A DNA stretch of 64,000 bases from Reticulitermes lucifugus (GCA_026260175.1 JAKCWW010000111.1:60845-124844); one strand, 5' to 3'; shown: positions 23,031-34,475, counted from the first letter of the stretch. Numbers and translations are program-made. Notes: generated from the letters alone by a model not told the origin.

Positions 23031-23279
23031 AAATAAATATTTAAGTTACAATCATATAATCTGTAACGATTCTTTCAAAAGAGCCAGAAAAATGATAAGT
23101 ACAAAATCCCATTTAGGCCTAAATACCGATTCTAAAACTGTTTATGTTTATTGACATTTTTTGGGTGCGTTACAGTAAGACGTTTGTGTCTCATGGGAAT
23201 AAATGTTAAGTTTTCTCCTTTTTATTCTTTGTTATATTCTTTTTGTTCCGGTTCCTCAATATTTTGAGTCCGACCCCGC

Positions 23280-23636
23280 AAATGTTAAAGCTTCACCTGT
23301 GTTTCAAAGGCGTTTTTTCGTGGTTCGGTTACAGTACCGATTATTTGAGAGGTGAGTGTTAGTGGTTTTTTAAAATACCAATTTTTCAGACGTGATTGTT
23401 TGCGGTTCGGTTACTGTACCGACGTTTCAGAAGTTACCTTGTAGTTCTGTTACAGTACCAAAGTTTCAGAGGCGATTTTTAGTGGCTCGTTTGCAGTAGA
23501 GATGTCTCAGATGTGTCTTGTAGTGGCTGTATTAAAATAGCGATGTTTCGGAGGTGCGTGTTAGTGGTTCGGTTAGATTACCCATGTTTGACAAATAACT
23601 GTTAGTGGTGCGGCTAAAGTACCTATGTTTCAGAGG
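23280..23636. repeat. 41-bp minisatellite, right block
   Basis: Eight units starting (GTGG or equivalent) at about 23320, 23362, 23402, 23441, 23482, 23523, 23564 and 23605, plus a decayed partial unit at 23280-23319. The unit contains GTGGTTCGGTTACAGTACCG and ATGTTTCAGAGGTGACTGTT. Same array as 21209-21379. Confidence 0.85.
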
Positions 23637-23699
23637 AAATATCTGTACCCATAATCACCTGCCCTAATTAAGGAAGCAGTAATTTCTTTAAAATTTCGG

Positions 23700-23790
23700 C
23701 ATACATTTACCAGACTACAAAGCGTCACATTCCAGAGGAAGATTACAATTTTATCACCGCTATGAGACTGTCAGAACTCACAAAACAAAT
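23700..23790 (-). repeat. Dispersed repeat family E copy
   Basis: The plus strand reads TTTACCAGACTACAAAGCGT and CACATTCCAGAGGAAGA, then ATCACCGCTATGAGACTG. It is close to the copies at 970 and 62360. Confidence 0.6.
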
Positions 23791-24299
23791 ATTCCACTAT
23801 CAGAAATTAATACTAATTACGGAGTTGTGAGTTATTAGAAATAAACCAAAAATTTCACGCAGTGCATATCCGAATATCGAAGATTTTATTTGTAAGGTGT
23901 GTGTGAGAAAGGAATGGAGTCTGCATGGAAGCTGCTTGTTCACAGAATAGCCGAAAGAATAAAGAAAAAAAAGCAGCAATAAAGTATCTGACATGCACAA
24001 CAGGGTGGTATTTCTTCCTTGTACTGGGATGGAAATATTGTTGTTTCATTGTTATGCAAGATGTGTTAGCAGCCTGAAGACCGGTCGGTCATCTTTATCT
24101 ACCTGCTCGCATCTTCCTCTCTCTTTCTCTCTCATATCGTTGATGATGATTATGCTGAATGACCACCGTAGGTCATTAATTCCATAGTAAGTTACCAACA
24201 GCGATATGGCCCTTGGAACGAAAAGTGCTGATAGTTCAATTTCCTATAAACTACAATGTTTACTACAGCATATTATCTGCTGTAACAATGAAAACCCCC

Positions 24300-24380
24300 T
24301 ACACTTTGCCCACGCAGTATTTTACACGATTTTCACAATAAACAGCAACTACTTTCCTAAACAAATTAACCAGTTAATCA
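24300..24380 (+). repeat. Dispersed repeat family G copy
   Basis: ACTTTGCCCACGCAGTATTT, then CACGATTTTCACAATAAACAG and AAATTAACCAG. This is the same block order as 34340-34475. Confidence 0.5.
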
Positions 24381-25599
24381 TCATAATGGCCATCAGCTGT
24401 TTTCCTTAAGAAGTAGAAACTTAATTTTTAATACTATTTAGATCAGTTTTACTGCCTGGGTTGAAATAATGCCCTATTCTCGTAGCAAGTACATGTTGTG
24501 GAGTTGTTGCTAATAAACAGCAGATTGGGCCTGTAAACGTAGCTTAAGTGAAAGAGATTGTACGGCTACAAAGGCTCCCGCCAAGCGAAGAAGTCCTTGA
24601 GATATAAAGGTTGAGTACCTGAGAATGTGGAGGCGATCGTGGCCTGTTATGGGCTCAGTTCAGCATTTGCGTGGGTAGTTTGTGGAAAAATAAGATGTAC
24701 TTACATCCAAGTATTTTCCTCAGGACTCTCTTCCTAATGTATTTTCTTACGGCGGGACAGAAATTTCCATACCCATTTCAAAAAAGTAAATAATGTTAAA
24801 TATACATAATATTAGCGTTTGAATTTTAATGGATAGTGTGTCCAAAAACAACAGATGCTGAACTACATGGTAGCGATAATTCCGCAAATTGCCTTTACGC
24901 CTACTTACACCATGAACCAAATTACATTGTGTATTAACTGTAGCTATTATTCGCATGATCAAATCAACTATGTGAGAGAGAAGAAGTGCATACAATGTTT
25001 CGGTGGGAAAACTTGACGACGAGAGGTCACTTGGAGAACCTAGGCGTAACTAGAAAGATAATATTAAAATGGATCTTAAAGATGTAGGAAGGCGCAGACT
25101 AGATTTATCTGGCTCAGGATAGGGACAAGGGTCCGATTTTGTAAAGGCGGTGATGCACCTTGTGACTCTACAAAATGCGCGGAATTAATCCCAGCCTACT
25201 TTCCTTGCTGCAAGAAAGGAAAATTAAGTGTGGTGATAAAATTTTGAAAATATTGCAAAGCTAACATTTTGTAAAGCATAAAACAGCAAATGGCGGTCAT
25301 GCACTTCTTTCTTTAGCTTTCCTTTTGGCGAGGATAACTAATGAACTTCTGAAGCTAAGCGTTGAAATTTGTTACGGAGATATATAATTAAGATTCTTAC
25401 ATAGTGCGTATTAAATATTCTGTACTTCAACAATTATAAAAATGGCTACTAAGCGAAATTGAAGTTATATCCGGCAAATGTAACACATATGTAAAATAGC
25501 ACCTATAAGTACACGTACACGAATACAGTACGAGAGTAATAACAAATTAGGAGGCTAGGGCCAAAAATTAGCTTAACCTTGATTTCAGGCTTCCGCCGC

Positions 25600-25668
25600 G
25601 ATGTTGATGAGATCTGCGCTCTATTACCGCACGACGCAGCGTAATATCCCAGAAGAGCGCAGATCTAA
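25600..25668. repeat. Family E scrap inside a perfect 13-bp inverted repeat
   Basis: AGATCTGCGCTCT (25610-25622) and AGAGCGCAGATCT (25654-25666) are exact reverse complements. The 31 bases between them, CGACGCAGCGTAATATCCCA included, resemble the family E core on the minus strand. Confidence 0.65.
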
Positions 25669-25685
25669 AAAATGAGGCTGTCATA

Positions 25686-25732
25686 CAATAATAATAATAA
25701 TAATAATAATATGATTATTATTGTTATTATTG
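25686..25732. repeat. (AAT)n/(ATT)n microsatellite
   Basis: About eight AAT units followed by ATT/GTT units, making a self-complementary tract directly before the SINE at 25738. Confidence 0.9.
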
Positions 25733-25737
25733 TACCC

Positions 25738-25930
25738 ATCCAGACCGGCCCTGGGGCCTATCCAGCCTCCTGTACAATGGGTACCGGGTCTCTTTCCCGG
25801 GGGTGAAGCGGCCTGGGCTTGGCGTTGACCACCCACACCATCTAGCGCCGAGGTTAAAGAAAGAGTACAGCTATATCTCTACTCCCCCTCTGGGCCTTCA
25901 TGGCCTGTTCTAGGTTGAACGTTACCTTTA
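25738..25930 (+). mobile_element. SINE family A, body
   Basis: Contains CAGACCGGCCCTGGGGCC, CAATGGGTACCGGGTCTCTT, TCCCGGGGGTGAAGCGGCC, GCGTTGACCACCCACACC, ATCTAGCGCCGAGGTTAAAG, CTATATCTCTACTCCCCC and GGGCCTTCATGGCCTGTTC. It is the least diverged copy of the body in the window. The 3' end runs into (CCTTTA)n and (ATT)n at 25925-25958, a simple 3' tail typical of SINEs. Confidence 0.8.
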
Positions 25931-26399
25931 CCTTTACCTTTATTATTATTATTATTAATGCAAATACAAATGCTTATACATTCAGAAACCTGTACGATAA
26001 AAAATCGGGATTTACGACTTCTGATACGAAGGAGGGCCGTGTGATTTGCAACAGTATGTTGTTTCATACTTGCACTTCGTGTCGTTTGTTCCACCAACAG
26101 TACGTTCGTCCTCATCGCAATATATTGCCATGGTTGCACCGTCAGTTCAATTATTGTCATTACCCCGTAATGGAGTATTGTACATACAAATGAATATTCA
26201 TATCAGTGCACAATTTCTATTAAGACCTGCGTCATTTTCTGGACACGAAGTAATAACATACAGAGTTTAGGGCAGGAAATAGAGCCGACATTGATGTAAC
26301 CTGTTATAATGCAATGTAATTACCATTCTTATATGATGGTCGGCTAATATTACCTTAACCCTCTAAAACTTAAAATTAATTTAAGTAACATAAAAATAA

Positions 26400-26460
26400 A
26401 GTTTATACCTCACAGTAAACACATGGTTTCCTTCGTTACAAAGAACAAGCGGTTAATGTG
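26400..26460 (-). repeat. Dispersed repeat family G fragment, reverse
   Basis: ACCTCACAGTAAACACATGG with flanking TTTATA and GTTTCC is the reverse complement of the 3' part of family G (compare GTTTTCTGTGAGGTAAAAGC at about 38142). Confidence 0.4.
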
Positions 26461-26529
26461 TGTTGTGGCAATCATGTGAAAGAAGAAATTACATTTTTTG
26501 GGCACAAAGTAAAGTTCCTTAATGTTAAG

Positions 26530-26575
26530 CAGGTGGTATATAGTAACCACTGTACGTTAGCGAGTTAATAATGGT
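26530..26575 (+). repeat. Short dispersed repeat family I
   Basis: CAGGTGGTATATAGTAACCA and CTGTACGTTAG. Compare 29195-29240 and 2118-2165. Confidence 0.45.
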
Positions 26576-26579
26576 CTCC

Positions 26580-28215
26580 TGTCTCTAAAAATCTTCCCAT
26601 GTGCACTACTGAAAGTTGTCCTGCGGTCATGCAGGTAGGTCAAAAGTCAGACTGCACTGACTTAAACATTAGTCTCACGAGAGCAAAAAGAGAAATGGCA
26701 TATATTGAGAAATTAAAAGCAGATGAATTGCAGAAAACCCTTGCAAATTTCAGCTGAGAGTCTTTTATCTTTCCATCTACCTCTAAAAACTTAAATATTA
26801 AAAACTTAAAGTATACGTTTACTTCTTTCTCTGAGTGCGAAATTTCAGGCCTCCTCTTTACGGAAGTAGGAGTAGGATCGTATAATGGGGGGTGGTCTGA
26901 CGTGGGAGAACAGGGGGCGGAGAAAAATATTTGTAGCTAAGGAAAAAGTGAAGGAAAGAAAAAATTACAAGATGAGAAACTTCGTAATTTCTGCTCCACC
27001 AAATATTATTCACTCCTACTCCCTGTTACTGAGTTCTTCTTCCAGGGAGAGAAGTTTTCTCTTCAAATATGCTGTCAATTTCTATGATTACACAATGTTG
27101 ATGGTAGATAACAGAAACATGGGCATAAGAGTACAACGTAAATGGTATGTTACTGACACGAGAAAACCGAATTACTAGGATAAAAACCTGTGTCAGCAAC
27201 ACTTTGTCACCTACAAATTCCAATTTCTTTTTTGCGTTGATTGGGGTAGTAATTTTTTCTTGATAATGTTGTAAAAGTCTTCGCAAAAAAAAACTTCCAA
27301 AAGTACGTTCCTGTTACAATGACATTTCTTGAGTAGGCCTACTTTTAACATACACTGTGGAATACTTGTATACCAAATTTCTTGCCATTTAGAGAGACTT
27401 ACCACAAAGCAAATATCACTAAGTTGTGTACATTTATCCTAATTATAGATAAAGTCTTATTGCCATCACTGACAGAAACCTATAAGCGAATTTCTTGTGA
27501 TTAAGGCCATTAAAGACATAGGGCCTAGATAAAAAAATAAAGGTATCTCCGTGTCAAACACCTGACTGTGGCACAGCTTTGCTTAACAGAGGATGACCTG
27601 AACACTTTTGTTACAAAAAACATTACTTACGACTTGTCAAGACCGTCTGTCTCACTGCAATGACGCGATTACAATACAATTGATGGTACTCGTGCCTCCG
27701 TACAATGCGACACACGTCTCCACCATTCCTCTATTCCGTTCTGTAACAAACTACTTGATTTCTTGGTTGCAAAGACAGGACGTACAGACACGCTCTGCAA
27801 TTAGAACACAGTAACCCATGTGAAACCATTCTCGTGTGGGCACATTTCTGAGCGGATATTAATTGGACGTATTTTCCTTTAAAAGCTTACAGTTGCTCAG
27901 CTGGATAATGGATTCTCCGCTTCCTTGGAAACCGAGGGCTCAACACCATGTTCACGACAGCTCAAAATGGGGCCTAATTTTGATTCACCACCACGTTTCC
28001 AAAGTTGTACCTTTCATTCATGTCTTCCGACTAAAATTTTATATTTATACCTTAATTTCTTCCACTTCTGTTCAAGTTGGACAAGAGTGTAGGACATCTT
28101 ACCGAAGACGTACACGCTTTACTGCTCGCAACTCGAGCTTAAGTCGTCACATGTAAATCGGAGGGAAAATTCCACGAGTAAGAGTTGCAGAGAAATAAAA
28201 AAAAATACGTTCTTT
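26580..28215. other. No recognised gene
   Basis: Frames at 26885-27178 (plus), 27026-27286 (minus), 27608-27814 and 27863-28156 (plus) have no recognisable domains. Confidence 0.45.
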
Positions 28216-28219
28216 CCCG

Positions 28220-28312
28220 CATTTCCTCTGAAGGTAAAGCGGCCGAAGCATGAAACTGAACTTGTGTCGAAGTAAAGAATGAACGGAACTATACCTCCAC
28301 TTTGACGATTGT
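28220..28312 (+). mobile_element. SINE family A scrap
   Basis: TAAAGCGGCCGAAGCATGAA followed by ACTATACCTCCACTTTG matches part of the body at 3405-3640 (GGAGCGGCCGGAGCGTGAAG ... CCCTACCTCCACTTG). Confidence 0.5.
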
Positions 28313-28687
28313 GATCCCATTGTACAGCTATCATTCGACAAAAACACAGATTCACTCTAAACACAACCCTTATTTTATTTCAATGTCGCTTAACAATTGA
28401 GAGTTGTGTTTAGACTGAACCTGTGTGTGTATCGAACGACATACCTCTTCTCCCCCTATGTCGTCATTGCGTGCGCAGGAACTTTAGATTCTTACTTTAC
28501 TCATCTTACGTCCAACACACCTGTAGAGCAAGTCTTTACTTCTTTCAAGATAACAGAACGTAAGTGTGCGAAAGCGCCATAGTTGTTATGCTGCGAATGC
28601 GTTGTGCAACTTTTAATTACGTCATTGAAGGTTAGGGGAAGAACTCCGCCATTAGATTAGCCTCACTTATTTGAACTCTTTGGAACA

Positions 28688-28772
28688 TGGCGGAGGAGAA
28701 GGAGGAGGAGGAGAAGAAGAAGAATAAGAAGAAAAAGAAAAGAAACAGAAAAGGAAGGGGAAAAGGAAAGTA
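28688..28772. repeat. Purine-rich low-complexity tract
   Basis: About 85 bases almost entirely A and G, in GGA, GAA and AAG triplets. Such tracts can adopt triplex-like structure; no gene is implied. Confidence 0.8.
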
Positions 28773-29194
28773 GGGATACTGAGACAATATATTTATTACG
28801 GAGAAACAAAATTTTCTGGACCTGAAGGTTTCCAGTCGTCCATCTGATAAAAATAGCTTTGATTTAGCCTAAGGCAACAAATGTTTGGAAACGGAAGAGG
28901 CAACGTCTTAGTAAGTAGGCGGTTTTGAATATGCAGCAGAGGAAAGGAGTCGAACAGTTACTGTGTTTGGGCTGAATTCCTCGCATTTGTATTGGCAGGG
29001 CTGCACTGGGAATGAATTCTGATGTTAGGATTTGGAGGTCTCTACTTCTCCTAAGTAATAGCCCCACAAACCATGGAGTCTGTTTGAGACCAGCCAGTTA
29101 ACGCTCTATAGCGAAAAGATCCTTACTCAGGCCTATTATGAAAATAAAATTAAACACGTCAATATAAATCGCGAGTAAAATGCCGAGTATTTTG

Positions 29195-29240
29195 ATTACA
29201 AGTAGGTGGTATATAGTTACTACTCTGTTCGATTGGGTGA
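29195..29240 (+). repeat. Short dispersed repeat family I
   Basis: AGTAGGTGGTATATAGTTAC and TACTCTGTTCG. Confidence 0.45.
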
Positions 29241-29600
29241 ACAGAAAGGAAGCAAGGAGTACAAATAACTACCGACCACTTATTTACTTGATGGGGAACA
29301 AGAGTTCAGGTCATTCAACTCCTTAGCTGTCTCTTGTGATGCTCTTCCAATGTAGTTGTCATCATAACAGACCTGGTCGTCATCGTTATCCTGTTTGTAC
29401 ATCGTTCGAAGTTCTTCAAATATAAAAGGTAGATCCACGATAAAGCAGGGGTGTCAAAGCATAGGTTATTAATTACATAGCTGTTCCAAATATTTCATTT
29501 ATTCGCGTAGTCTTCTTGATATTTCACCAGTTTTTTTTACAAATGTATATTTATTCAGTTATCAATCACACACAACAAGAAGTTAATTTTGAAAGTTTTC

Positions 29601-29663
29601 TGGCGACTAGTTTCGGTTCTAAGATCCAGTCATAATCAGGCCACTACACAAAAACGGAAAAGC
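29601..29663 (-). ncRNA. Hammerhead-like motif with intact GAAAC and stem I
   Basis: On the minus strand: TGGC, CTGATTA (G8 changed to T), a weak stem II (GGATC/GAACC around TTA), CCGAAAC, TA, GTC, then GCCA, which pairs perfectly with TGGC. Flanks include ACTTTCAAAATTAACTTC. It lies 75 bases from a second motif on the same strand. Confidence 0.4.
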
Positions 29664-29717
29664 AGAAAACTCTGCAAGTCATGGATGGAGAACACTCCGA
29701 TCTGTATTTAAGAAAGA

Positions 29718-29819
29718 TTCACTTTATATTCTTTAACCCCTACATATGCTTCAGCCTTTACAAGGCCATCTTCAGGGGGCTCGTAATCTACATTTAGGAG
29801 TTAAAGAATAAGAAGTGAA
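29718..29819. repeat. 28-bp inverted repeat enclosing a hammerhead-like motif
   Basis: Arm 1 is 29718-29745 (TTCACTTTATATTCTTTAAC on) and arm 2 is 29792-29819; they pair at about 24 of 28 positions. The hammerhead-like motif at 29737-29779 starts in arm 1. Confidence 0.65.
29737..29779 (-). ncRNA. Hammerhead-like motif
   Basis: On the minus strand: CCCC, CTGAAGA, extra T, stem II GGCCTT/AAGGCT around GTA, GAAGC in place of GAAAC, ATAT loop, GTA, then GGGG, which pairs with CCCC. The layout is intact; one core A is replaced by G. Confidence 0.45.
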
Positions 29820-30177
29820 AATATAGTGCATTTCGTTGGTATGTAATTTGTGAGTTGTTAAAAATGCACGGTAAAGATAATATACAATGTATTTCATTAT
29901 TTCATTATTAATTTAATCAGGTCACATAATCTCTCTTTGCAGTGTTTTACGCATCTAACTCTCTTCCTTCCCGTCGGTTTGGTCGCTTGGTGAACATAGC
30001 CGGGGTTTACAGTTCACACGTGACATCTATCTAGCGCTATAAAGTTGCTTAGCAGCCGTTTAAACCATAAAGCAATATCAGTGCACAGCCACGACAATAA
30101 ATAACAGAAACTAGTAATTTAAAAATGTATCGTTACGTAGTGTATAATAGGCAGAAAGTTTGTTATTTTTTCCTATT

Positions 30178-30243
30178 GAATAATAATAATAATAATTATA
30201 ATTATTATTATAATTATAATTATAATTATTATTATTATTATTA
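30178..30243. repeat. (AAT)n/(ATT)n microsatellite
   Basis: Mixed AAT, ATT and TTATAA units, self-complementary. Confidence 0.9.
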
Positions 30244-30299
30244 CTTTCGGTTACATGTACAAATGTGGCTGCTAGCTCCAAGGTTTCTGCAGTTATCAT

Positions 30300-33290
30300 C
30301 CTAGATGTTACGTTTTATTTTCTAAAATCTAATACAATAATTACTGAACACACCGATCATACATACAAGATGATTCACGTTCCTCTTCCGACTTCCAGCT
30401 CTATTTCCTCATCTAGTTTTCCTACTTATATTTAATCTTATATAAAACGTACCCAGATCTCTCATTTCTGCAGTCTTATTACAAGTTAGTAACACCTTCT
30501 CTGTACTTCCCTCGTTTATCCCTAGCCACCTGTTGTTCTGGAGCTCCTCTATCCACGTTTATCTTTTTCAACATTTCAACAATAGATGTATTTTTCTCTC
30601 TCACCCGCATAAAATGCATCATCTCTTCTCGATTCCCTCCCTCATTACCGTCATTTCCACATTTCGTCGTTATGTATGTCAACAAACATTTAATAACAGA
30701 AGCAGCAGTTGGCAGCAGTGGAACTCTGCTTGATCCGCTATTACAGTGTCCACTTTGGCGGAAAAAAAATTGCTCTAAATAGCAGCTTCACTCAGTGTAT
30801 TCATATCAAGTTTACATTAGCAGTCTTTACATAGGTTTTCGCAATATTTAGGCTGGATGTTTTGTATGAAATTTGTTCTTAACAATTTCCCTTTGAAGTT
30901 TTAATTGGAATTATTTTAGTAATGAATATGCACAAAATGTTTGTAACAAACATAAAATTTCGTTATTTTAGTATAGGTTATTTAAGGCGTCTTTGCTGGT
31001 ATGTGTGCTTAAGAATTTAAAACAAATTGTTACCTATATATACCACATTCATTAAGACAAAATTAATCACGAACTTTTCAAACATTATAGATTTACATCG
31101 TATACACCATTCTCAAAGTAAATACCGATCACTTCACTAAACCGCATTAACCAGCTGGTCTTTGTAAATGTCTCTGTGTTTTTTCTGAGAGAGGAACTGA
31201 AATTTTATGTATCATTTATCTGGAATACAAGTTTCATGGCACAGTCGCAATATGTATGAAAATTACCTTTTCCTGGTTTGTTACTGCAAAGGTTTCTTTC
31301 TCTTGCTTTAAGCGTGAAATTTAAGGCTCGTATGGGTAAGCTTGTATGTATAAATATCTTCCAGATTGGTGCCAAGTTCACATCTAACGTCGACAGACGA
31401 AATTTTAATTGTTTTCAACCACTGCTAAGGAAAAGAAAATTAATGGGCGAGTGTTTATACATTTGCTCTTTGCTTTTTCAAATGAGAAGAAAATCGGACG
31501 TTGCAATTTATATTGAATTAAAAGTTATCCATTAAAATACATCGAACGGCTTCCTCAAAGTCATCCCAAATACAGTAAGTGCTCATCCTATTGCCACTAC
31601 TGCATGTTAAAAATTTCCCACTTTCCAACATTTTAGTTTTTGACTTCCTTGGGTTTTCCCTTTTCTCCAACCTACCTACACCAGAAGGACGAGTTAACAC
31701 TTTTGGGAATATTTATACACGTAAAATTTTGTCTGTTTCTATGTAACAAATGTAGTTTCCGCCATTTTTCCTGATTTTATTCTCACGCTTTTTTACTATG
31801 CAAAATCAGCCGTGGTTTTAATGTCGCTGGAGTATTTTTCAGTAATTTTTTAGCTCAATTTGCTGTCAGTGTAGCCAGAGTTACTGAAAGGAGAGACTTG
31901 TGACTTCCTACAAAGAGTTCTTGGAGTTGCTCAACCGTAACAGAGCCAGAACTGGCCTATAGAAAAATATGCATAAACTTGGTGTTATCCATGCAAGATT
32001 TTATTGTGATGTGGAGAAAAAATCCTTCGCTCACGTTGAAGAAGTTACTAGTAACACTTGGTATGTAGAATGTACTTCGTAATTCTAATTTACAGACCTG
32101 CAGTATCATAACACATTTTCCAAATAATCACCTCTTTCCTTCCTCAATGATGGCGAAATTATTATCGGCTTACTGCAATAAGGGGGCATTGGTAGCTACA
32201 TGGACCGGTTATATGAGAGTTGGGGACTAAGAGATAAAATGATGTCTAAGCCAACTTCAAGGCTTTCTTCGCATTTTGACAGATGTGTACGTATTTAGAT
32301 TGAGACAGGAGTGTCCACCATATTTAGTATTTAGATTATATTGCAAATTAATGTGTAAAAAGTGTAAAAATTATCACTTAACGCCTTGTCTCTAAAATTC
32401 ATCTAAACGATATTTACAAATAAGTTTCCATCCCCCAGAGATACAATGCACTTTCAGTTACTAATACAAATTAGATAATTCTCTTCAAAGAAATAATTGG
32501 CCTTGTTTTGAAAAACGTATGAAACACACATGCATGCACGCTCTGTGGAAGAAATGCAGTGCTTTCAGTAATAACCTGGTGGTACATACAATTACCATTG
32601 TGCAGACATTCCCAGCACTAAGTCAATTTGTCTTGAAATCCGTCGTTTCTTTATTGTTTTGATTTCGTTTTATAAGGTCCTTCCATGTTTTTTTTAGCAT
32701 TTCAACGATCAAATATCAATTAAAGATGTAGGGTGTTTTGGAGCTCTCTGCCTCACAGAGAACACAATATATTTCTTTTAGAAAACCAACCACTTATTGC
32801 TTTAACGGTTGTTTATTGTGAAAATTATACGAAAGTAAAATACCCTGCATAAACAACATACAGAGCATTGAAAGTTAAGGGATTAGGCTTCATGAGGTTA
32901 CACGACGTACAGGATACAGAATAAGAGACGATAAATATTCATGTTGTGAATAAACCTATTTAAAATATCCAAATTCCTTTCTGAAGGGAATGAAGACACA
33001 AGGAGTTGATCAAAACCACGAAAAAACTGAACCTGATCGTCTTCCACTGTGTGACCCCGTGTAGAATCCAAAAGACGGTTATGTTAACCGACATTGTACT
33101 GGAAACGTCATAGTGTACATCAAATGGAAGATCTGATAGCAGTGTGTTGAGTTTATAACTGAGGATCTTAAGATTGCGCAAGAAGCGATAAAATATAAAG
33201 CTGATCCATGATGAAGTAAGGTATGTATTTTATTTGCTTATGGTCTATTAAACGACGCTCAGTTTTTACAACAAGCAGTAACAGCATTAT
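30300..33290. other. No recognised gene
   Basis: No protein-like frame found. A short family I match lies near 32578-32615 (GGTGGTACATACAATTACCA). A VTVFW-like minus frame near 33060 is discussed under rejected items. Confidence 0.45.
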
Positions 33291-33294
33291 TAAT

Positions 33295-33455
33295 GAATAA
33301 TAATTGGAAAAGATGTGGAAGTAAGCCGTAGTGTCTAATTTGAGGAATTATATCGGAATTTGCCTGAAGAGACTGTGAGAAATCACAATATCCTAGTCAG
33401 ATTAATCGGCCTCCGGGACAAGATCTGAAACTGGACCTTACTAATACAAATCAGG
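33295..33455 (-). mobile_element. SINE family B fragment, reverse
   Basis: GATGTGGAAGTAAGCCGTAG, AATTTGAGGAATTATATCGG, AATTTGCCTGAAGAGACTGT, CCTAGTCAGATTAATCGGCC and TCCGGGACAAGATCTGAAAC appear in order. The last block is the reversed B-box region. This copy shows the clearest version of the family's middle. Confidence 0.65.
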
Positions 33456-34190
33456 AGTGGTGAGCACTTGACAGCAATGTTAGGTGATGCATATTCCTAA
33501 ATTCAAGTATCAATATTTCCTACAGCTTACATAACATAGAACACCAAAACATAGGAAATTCACTCCGCACGCTTCCCAGTTTTTAAGGAAGTTTGTTTGT
33601 AAAAGCGATTTGCGAATATTGCCGTAACTACTTAACATTTGACACGGAATACCATGTTAGAATTCTTGGATCCCTATCATGACCTCTGTGAAAATCTCAG
33701 ATTCCATATTGCAGTGGAGCTCTTCGGTACAATTAGAATCCTTATGCTGTCTTTCTGTTACTTATGATTAAACTTTAATGTATTCATTCGAATGATTTGA
33801 GTGTTCGACATTTCAGTTACTAGATATTGTGTTACTCACAAAGAAAATAACCACACCCCGGGCGAAAAACGGGTACGTGTGCTAGTTTCCAACACGAAAC
33901 AAGTCAAAATATTTGATTCTGATTTGCCTGTAGGAAGTCTTTAAATTAAACAACTTGGACACCCTTGGTGTTCGGCACAGAAATGTTTTTTTCCTCCGTA
34001 CAATAAGAATGACCATCACACAGTTACAGCTTGAAGTATCTATACCAGCTAAAAACCGAGCGATGTCGTAAAATGTGTGAGTTGTTGAGCCTTTTAAAAT
34101 TAAATAGCTTGCTCGTAAACTGCACAGCTCAATTTGGAGAATTCCTGCTATAGTTGACAGCTATAACACTGCAAGTTCTTTCATTCTTAA

Positions 34191-34199
34191 CCCCCCCCC
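34191..34199. repeat. C homopolymer
   Basis: Nine consecutive C. Confidence 0.7.
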
Positions 34200-34339
34200 T
34201 TCCTTCTATTCCTCCCTACTTCTTACTTCCTTTCTTGTTAGTAAAATAAAACCTGTCTGCTTTTTCACTATTATCTTTTAACTCTTCAAAACACAACGGT
34301 AACTCTATGTACGTACCACCGAAGTTAACATTAAAAACC

Positions 34340-34475
34340 CTGACTTTTGCCCACAGAGTATTTGCGTATGAGTTTCGTATGAGTCTCAGAGTAAGCAGCG
34401 ATTATATCTCTCAACAGCATTACCCAGTACCAATTTCTAATGGAGACGCAAGGTGTTTACTGTAAGGCATTAAAT
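34340..34475 (+). repeat. Dispersed repeat family G, longest copy
   Basis: TTTTGCCCACAGAGTATTTG, GAGTTTCGTATGAGTCTCAG, AGTAAGCAGCGATTATATCT, ACAGCATTACCCAGTACCA, ATGGAGACGCAAGGTGTTTA then CTGTAAGGC. This copy shows the full block order used to recognise the others. Confidence 0.6.

Larger units (their letters stand above)
21380..23280 (+). mobile_element. ZMYM/DUF4371-type hAT element, interrupted and decayed
   Basis: The segment separating the two minisatellite blocks carries transposase remnants (21810-22430 and 22869-23022) in the right order and is split by a SINE at 22612-22868. The left edge AGGGCCAGTCTGA (from about 21380) resembles the CAGGGCCGG-type ends I recall for this hAT group, but no matching right terminal repeat or 8-bp duplication was found by eye. 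Boundaries rest on where the minisatellite stops and resumes. Confidence 0.55.

Noticed and set aside
24061-24110. Additional hammerhead core (CCTGAAGACCGGTCGGTC)
   Set aside because: No GAAAC or GUH follows at the right distance, and no closing stem is present.
25686-30243. CRISPR-like or other regularly spaced direct-repeat array
   Set aside because: The repeated tracts are trinucleotide microsatellites and SINE copies without uniform spacers; the host is eukaryotic.
32960-33181. Family E copy suggested by ITVFWILHGVTQ in a minus frame
   Set aside because: Only the short CGTGTAGAATCCAAAAGAC stretch is similar and the GTGACACCGTGTAGTCTGG core is not preserved.
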